From contig JAFAZH010000050.1 of the NCBI GenBank assembly GCA_019239895.1, positions 98,168-162,167 of the forward strand: a DNA stretch of 64,000 nt, written 5' to 3'. Shown piece after piece: positions 60,036 to 64,000 of this stretch (the first letter of the stretch is position 1; the number at the start of each line of letters is the position of its first letter). Under the pieces are notes generated by a model. That model was not told the origin of the DNA. It did not search any database and saw nothing but the letters and a program-made list of their open reading frames with translations. Origin of the DNA: Abditibacteriaceae bacterium (GTDB lineage Bacteria; Armatimonadota; Abditibacteriia; Abditibacteriales; Abditibacteriaceae). The translations under genes and the position numbers were made by a program.

Positions 60036-60254
60036 TTGGTTGTCGCCGACGGGACAGTTCCTCTCATTCTCGAACTCAGTTACTCTCAAGAAGGCAAGCC
60101 TCTCCTGGCCACGGCTGTGGTCAAGCCTCTCTCTACTGACCATACTGTATCTCCACCCGCATTGGGCGATTCTACCCCTGTCACACCTCCATCGGAAGCA
60201 GAAATTCAGGCGCTACTGGTGGCAGAAGTTGCCAAATCACAGGAGTCTTCATGA
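60036..60254 (+). CDS. Possible small protein overlapping the YdjM-like gene
   Basis: A 72-codon reading frame from TTG that overlaps the next gene by 4 bases (ATGA), the geometry of translational coupling. The peptide (VPLILELSYSQEGKPLLATAVVKPL then a Pro/Ser-rich tail) resembles nothing I know. The frame stays open upstream into the tRNA gene, so this may be the 3' remnant of a longer gene cut at the tRNA. Confidence 0.3.
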   Translation: MVVADGTVPLILELSYSQEGKPLLATAVVKPLSTDHTVSPPALGDSTPVTPPSEAEIQALLVAEVAKSQESS

Positions 60255-60781
60255 TGTGGCGCACGCATCTCCTCTATGGCATTAATGCGCTCTGGGTGCT
60301 AACCCTCATCCCGGCTGACCTGCTGGCCTGTGATTTTGGCTCTCTGGCGGCCTGTGCTGCCCTTGGTGCTCTGCTCCCTGACTTGGACGCAGCAGAGTCT
60401 AAAGTCAAGCATCTGCAAATCATTTCAATCAAGCCGTTCTTTCCCGTGGCGGAGGTTGTACACCGCAGTGATCGGCATCGCGGATTGCTCCACTCGCTTC
60501 TGGGCCTGGGTCTGGTGATGATTTCGCTTGTTACTCTTTCTGACTGGACCGGATGGGCACCGATAGCTGCACTCCTCTTAGGCTATGCCAGCCACCTGGC
60601 CGCAGATGCCTCTACTAAGAGCGGCATTCCTCTCCTATATCCTCGAGAGCAACGCTTTTATCTACTACCAAAACGCTGCCGCATCACAACCGGCTCCTTG
60701 GCCGAAGATATGTTACTGCCTTTCCTGGCAGCGTTTGCGTTGTTGTTATTACTGAACCAGTTGAACGCTATGCAGCCTTGA
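60251..60781 (+). CDS. YdjM/DUF457-like membrane-bound metal-dependent hydrolase
   Basis: A 176-residue integral membrane protein with four or five helices. The family's metal-binding residues are visible: HLLYGI near the start, GALLPDLDAAES, HRGLLHSLLGL and GYASHLAADAST. Such proteins are predicted metal-dependent hydrolases of unknown substrate; E. coli ydjM is LexA-controlled, which is interesting given the mutagenesis cassette just downstream, but no SOS-like palindrome is seen in front of this gene. Confidence 0.8.
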   Translation: MMWRTHLLYGINALWVLTLIPADLLACDFGSLAACAALGALLPDLDAAESKVKHLQIISIKPFFPVAEVVHRSDRHRGLLHSLLGLGLVMISLVTLSDWTGWAPIAALLLGYASHLAADASTKSGIPLLYPREQRFYLLPKRCRITTGSLAEDMLLPFLAAFALLLLLNQLNAMQP

Positions 60782-60970
60782 GCGTGTCTGCCCAGAAATG
60801 TAAGAGAGTCGTTACGGCTTTCAAGCTATGATAATGTCTAAGATATGGGGGTCTAACACAGACTCTGCGCATTGGGTAACGCCCTACATCAAAGGCGATA
60901 TGGTCACTAACGTCAACCGATAGCATCAATGCTATTCCAATATGGTGCAGAGTGAATAGGCCACGTCAAT

Positions 60971-61207
60971 TTATCTGCTACTTCGTTGTAAAAGTCCTGA
61001 TAGTTGCAGCAGATGGGGAAAGTTTAAGCCGTAGCACTGCGCTAATTGCAAAAGCATATCCGGCGTGGGACTGCTGATCTTACCATCTTCTAAGGCTATC
61101 AACGTGTAATAAAAGACGCCCGATTGTGTAGCCGCTTGCTCGACTGTTAGCCCTCTGCTTTCTCTGGCACAACGCAATAACTGAGCTACTTGTTCCAAGT
61201 CTTGCAT
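60971..61207 (-). CDS. Small XRE-family helix-turn-helix protein
   Basis: A 78-residue protein that is almost entirely a Cro/CI-type HTH: AQLLRCARESRGLTVEQAATQSGVFYYTLIALEDGKISSPTPDMLLQLAQCYGL. It is divergent from imuB. The SOS-like palindrome lies about 80 bases upstream of its start, so it may be in the same regulon or control the neighbouring cassette. Confidence 0.82.
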   Translation of the reverse strand: MQDLEQVAQLLRCARESRGLTVEQAATQSGVFYYTLIALEDGKISSPTPDMLLQLAQCYGLNFPHLLQLSGLLQRSSR

Positions 61208-61286
61208 GGAGGTTTACCTGCTCTGCTTATCGCCGCTCTCTTGACGGCGGCGGCGGCACGGCTTATGCTAAATGCATAGCAAATTG

Positions 61287-61302
61287 TCGTGAAATTTCAC
61301 GA
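61287..61302. promoter_or_regulatory. Candidate LexA (SOS) box between XRE and imuB
   Basis: TCGTGAAATTTCACGA, a perfect 16-bp palindrome identical to the core of 42046-42063 upstream of recA. It sits in the divergent gap, 175 bases from the imuB start. Confidence 0.65.
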
Positions 61303-61476
61303 TTTTTAGTGGTAGGAAAAGACAGGGGCAGAACGCTTTCAGCTTGGCGGCGCGAGCATTCTACCCCCCCTTATGCCTTAAAGCGGCACTCCCTTAGTTT
61401 ACCAAAGAGCGACGATGGGTGTGCTGCTTCACCAGTTGGTTAGGCCGTAAGATGCGCAACAACGGCTTCAAAAAGG

Positions 61477-62550
61477 GTGCAGGTGGCACGGTTTTTGTTT
61501 TTGTATATCGCGGATTTCCCGGCTTGGGCTGCGGCCGTAAGCGAGCCAGCACTGCGGGGCAAGCCACTCCTCATTTATCGCAGCGGACGAGTTATCGCCG
61601 CCAATGCTGCGGCGCGAACCCTTGGCGTGCAGGGCGGCTGGACGCTGCATAAAGCGCAGTCCCTCTTTCCTGAAGTGGTGTCACTGCCGTACCGCTCCGT
61701 GACAACAACGCTGGCCTGGGAAGATGTTGTCACGGCGCTTTACCGGTTGACCCCCTGCATTGAAGTGGTGCGTCCCGGCTCTGCTCTCCTGGATCTCACT
61801 CCAGAGACTGCCATTGCGCCTCTGGTGCGACGCTGGAACGCCTATGGCACAACCCGAGCCGGAGCCGCTGATGATCGCACGACCGCAGAACTGGCGGCTC
61901 TCTGTGCCCGTCCCGGCATCCTGAATTGTGTCATGACGGGCGGCAGCAGCGATTTTTTAGCGACTGTTCCCGTTGAAAACTTAGCTCCCGTTGGAGTAGG
62001 ATCGCATACCTTAGAGCGGCTGGGCTGGTTTGGTTGGCATATGGTCGCTCAACTCAAACCTTTGAGCCAGCGGCAATTAGCCGCCCAGTTTCCTGAAGGG
62101 GAAGTACTCTTTCGCTATGCGCAAGCGTCCAGCACTGGGAAAGTTGCAACCTTTGTCCCGCCCCCCACCATCAGCACGCACTATGCCTTTGAAGAAACGG
62201 TTCAGGAGCCTCATGATGTTGAGCCGGTGCTTCGGTTAATAACCGAAACAGCCTGGCAGCAGCTTCAAGGCAGAACTACCCGGATGCTCACCGTGCAAGT
62301 GCAGACCTCAACGGGCAAGCTACGGCGTCGCCGCATACTGCGCGAACCTGCCGCAGATCTTCAGGCTTTATGGCACCCGGCCTACCATACTCTGATGAGC
62401 CTGCTGGGAGCCGGAGTTTTCATAGATAGGTTGGAAATAGAATTAGCGGGATTAGCCCATCCGCCTGCGGTGCAAGGCAATCTGTTTAGTCCCCCCGGCC
62501 TTCGATTCAAGCGGTGTTACGCGCTTTGGACGCCAGGTTCCCCGGGGTGA
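61477..62550 (+). CDS. imuB: ImuB-like Y-family polymerase homologue, main part (frameshifted at 3' end)
   Basis: The 357-residue main part of a DinB/UmuC-fold protein that acts with DnaE2 in damage-induced mutagenesis. FLFLYIADFPAWAAAV with Asp13 in the first palm strand, PALRGKPLLI and ARTLGVQGGWTLHKAQSLFPE match Y-family N-termini. The second catalytic motif (SxDE in active polymerases) is absent: the region reads SALLDLTPE, as in catalytically dead ImuB. After NLFSPPG the frame leaves the family pattern, which resumes in the -1 frame at 62490. GTG start is uncertain (61477 or 61483). Confidence 0.8.
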   Translation: MQVARFLFLYIADFPAWAAAVSEPALRGKPLLIYRSGRVIAANAAARTLGVQGGWTLHKAQSLFPEVVSLPYRSVTTTLAWEDVVTALYRLTPCIEVVRPGSALLDLTPETAIAPLVRRWNAYGTTRAGAADDRTTAELAALCARPGILNCVMTGGSSDFLATVPVENLAPVGVGSHTLERLGWFGWHMVAQLKPLSQRQLAAQFPEGEVLFRYAQASSTGKVATFVPPPTISTHYAFEETVQEPHDVEPVLRLITETAWQQLQGRTTRMLTVQVQTSTGKLRRRRILREPAADLQALWHPAYHTLMSLLGAGVFIDRLEIELAGLAHPPAVQGNLFSPPGLRFKRCYALWTPGSPG

Positions 62551-62762
62551 TGCTGCGCATAAAGCCGCTGAATCCCCAGTCGCCACTACCAGAAGAAGCT
62601 TATTGCTTAGTCCCCGTTAATGGAGATGAGGCCGCACCTCTGCCAGGCCAGAGAAAACCGACTATAAGGAGCATCAAGCGGCTTCCATCGTTAAAGCCAA
62701 CGACCAAGCAACAATGCAGAAGGCAACGACCAGGGCGGCTGTTGATTGAAGGTGAGCCGTAG
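62490..62762 (+). pseudogene. imuB: C-terminal segment of imuB in the -1 frame
   Basis: The frame opened at the CCCCCC run (62491-62496) encodes IQAVLRALDARFPGVMLRIKPL and NPQSPLPEEAYCLVPV, which is the normal C-terminal continuation of ImuB proteins (LRARFG ... PE-x-R). A one-base loss from C7 to C6, a sequencing error or programmed -1 slippage would explain it. Joined, imuB would be about 429 residues. Confidence 0.65.
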
Positions 62763-62875
62763 GCCGGACGCAGTGGCGATAAGTCAAGTGGCAATGACTC
62801 AATAGCGAACTTTGACGGAAATAGCCACTTGCCAAATCCTCAAGCTTTAAATGTCGGGCCCAGGAAACTTGACTT

Positions 62876-63136
62876 GTGAAACTTTACTTAGAGCCGGTGC
62901 AGGTAACAGCAACTGATGGTAGTCCCACCCGCATTATCTGGCAACGTAGAATTTACCGGGTGATCAGCATCCATGAGACCTGGCTCTATAACGGGCGTTG
63001 GTGGACAACGCCTAAGCTGGTGGGCCGCTTTCGCTGCTATTACTGCCTCACGGCTAAAACTATGAATCATCCTGCGGTTGAGATGGAAATCTATCAAGAG
63101 TCTGGGCGCTGGATGCTCTCCAGGGTTTTGGACTAA
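62876..63136 (+). CDS. DUF6504-like protein
   Basis: An 86-residue protein lying between imuB and dnaE2. It has IIWQRRIYRVISIHETWLYNGRWWTTP and a terminal W-M-L-S-R-V-L-D, matching DUF6504, a family found at exactly this position (imuB-DUF6504-dnaE2) in other bacteria. GTG start. Probably an accessory factor of the mutasome; no reaction known. Confidence 0.75.
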   Translation: MKLYLEPVQVTATDGSPTRIIWQRRIYRVISIHETWLYNGRWWTTPKLVGRFRCYYCLTAKTMNHPAVEMEIYQESGRWMLSRVLD

Positions 63137-63154
63137 CCCCACAAGACCTGTGTC

Positions 63155-64000
63155 ATGGTGCATTTGCATACCCGATCCTGGTTCTCATTTATGAATGGTG
63201 CCTCCTCTCCAAAGCGTCTGGTTGAGGCTGCGGCGACGGATGGACAACCGGCCCTCGCTCTCACTGATCGGCACAGTCTGGCGGGCGTCGTGCAATTTAT
63301 TCAAGCCTGTAAAATAAAGCAGATTAAACCCATCGTCGGGGCAGAACTGGTAGTTGCAGGCTACCCACTCGTTCTCCTATGCGCAGATCGAGAAGGCTAT
63401 GCGAACCTGTGTGATCTGCTGACCCTCACCCACAGCGAGCGACTTCAAGAGGGCTTGAGCCTTGAGCAATTAGAAGAGCGGTTTTGGGATGGCGGCACCG
63501 AAGGACTTTTCTGCCTTACCGGAGATAGCAGTGGCTACCTCGCCTGTGCGGTGCATGAGGGGCAGTATAGGCAGGCCAGAGAGTATCTGATGCGCCTGGC
63601 AATGGTGTTTCCCCAGCGCCTCTTTATTGAACTGGTGCATCACCGCGTGCGCGGCAATACGGCCACCATCAAAGCCTTGATCGAGCTTTCCTGCTCCCAG
63701 GGTATACCCGTGGTGGCCACCAATGCCGTTTGTTACGCCCGACCCGAAGAGTATGCACTCTTTGATGCCCTAACCTGTGCCCGCTTAGGCCTGACGGTAG
63801 GCGACGCTCACCAGGAGCGTCCCATCAATAATCAAGCCTACCTGCGCTCTATCCAGGAAATGCTGGAGTTAGGCTTCCCGGCCACAGCCCTGGCTAATAC
63901 CCAGGCTATTGCCCGTCTTTGCCAGGTGGACTTGTTAGCCGAGCGGGTGACACCGCCGGTGGCACAGGTGCCTGACGGCATGACACCCTCGGAGTATTTG
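63155..64000 (+). CDS. dnaE2: Error-prone DNA polymerase DnaE2 (N-terminal part, runs off the window)
   Basis: The first 282 codons of a C-family polymerase alpha subunit, open to the window edge. The N-terminal PHP domain is clear: VHLHTRSWFSFMNGASSPKRLVEAA, ALALTDRHSLAGVVQF, then IKPIVGAEL and later IPVVATNAVCYARP. Position after imuB and DUF6504 supports DnaE2/ImuC rather than replicative DnaE. ATG at 63155 is 19 bases after the preceding stop, so the cassette is one operon. The catalytic palm lies outside this window. Confidence 0.85.
   Translation, partial: MVHLHTRSWFSFMNGASSPKRLVEAAATDGQPALALTDRHSLAGVVQFIQACKIKQIKPIVGAELVVAGYPLVLLCADREGYANLCDLLTLTHSERLQEGLSLEQLEERFWDGGTEGLFCLTGDSSGYLACAVHEGQYRQAREYLMRLAMVFPQRLFIELVHHRVRGNTATIKALIELSCSQGIPVVATNAVCYARPEEYALFDALTCARLGLTVGDAHQERPINNQAYLRSIQEMLELGFPATALANTQAIARLCQVDLLAERVTPPVAQVPDGMTPSEYL

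Noticed and set aside
59912..60139. Frame of 75 codons overlapping tRNA-Asn
   Set aside because: Its first part is the translation of a tRNA (GSSVVERAAVNRLVAGSS pattern), a well-known artefact.

Overview
The window looks like chromosomal DNA of a diderm bacterium, most probably Armatimonadota or a close relative. The best clue is a prepilin-type protein (35893-36651) whose N-terminus continues into an 'ILFPVFAKARENARR' string that I associate with the many single prepilin genes of that phylum. An LpxC gene implies an LPS outer membrane. The phylum call is an inference and was not tested by a search. Genes are dense, moderately GC-rich and mostly core metabolism.

Layout: (1) 278-4826: a THUMP-type RNA methyltransferase, a secreted discoidin-like protein, and a minus-strand metal operon mntR-mntH-uspA behind a perfect DtxR/MntR-type operator. 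(2) 5029-14486: accB, hom, thrC, purC, sixA, tilS, ftsH and a SpoU methyltransferase. (3) 14615-20072: TPR protein, folP-folB-folK-panD, an NAD-isocitrate dehydrogenase-like gene and a Lon substrate-binding-domain protein. (4) 20098-29291: a DUF2442 gene and a TPR/TPM-domain membrane protein on the minus strand, then hisC-aroF-tyrA-aroA-cmk-plsC, an aromatic amino acid cluster. (5) 29502-45114: DUF547 protein, pyk, kdgA-kdgK, a zinc-ribbon membrane protein, prepilin, lpxC, hemW, cinA-recA and a VanW protein. (6) 45197-54858, all minus strand: DUF1499, a membrane protein, a CT398-type zinc ribbon, nif3, then hisI/hisF/hisA/hisH/hisB with a HAD phosphatase that may be the missing histidinol-phosphatase, yfcE and argC. 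(7) 55157-59683: a Gfo/Idh/MocA oxidoreductase and a minus-strand ECF sigma / zinc anti-sigma / TPR membrane protein unit. (8) 59913-64000: tRNA-Asn, a YdjM-type membrane protein, a small XRE regulator and a damage-mutagenesis cassette: imuB (broken by a frameshift at a C run), a DUF6504 gene and the start of dnaE2.

Two features stand out. First, 23 intergenic inverted repeats of unusual design lie between 2.1 and 55.1 kb. Their long arms are built from iterated 7-9-base words, are often perfect over 16-33 bp, are frequently nested inside one another, and commonly fill the space between one gene's stop and the next gene's start. Some arms supply the stop codon or abut the start codon. None occurs after about 55.1 kb. 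Second, the 16-bp palindrome TCGTGAAATTTCACGA occurs upstream of recA and again upstream of the imuB-dnaE2 cassette, which makes it a strong candidate for this lineage's LexA (SOS) box.
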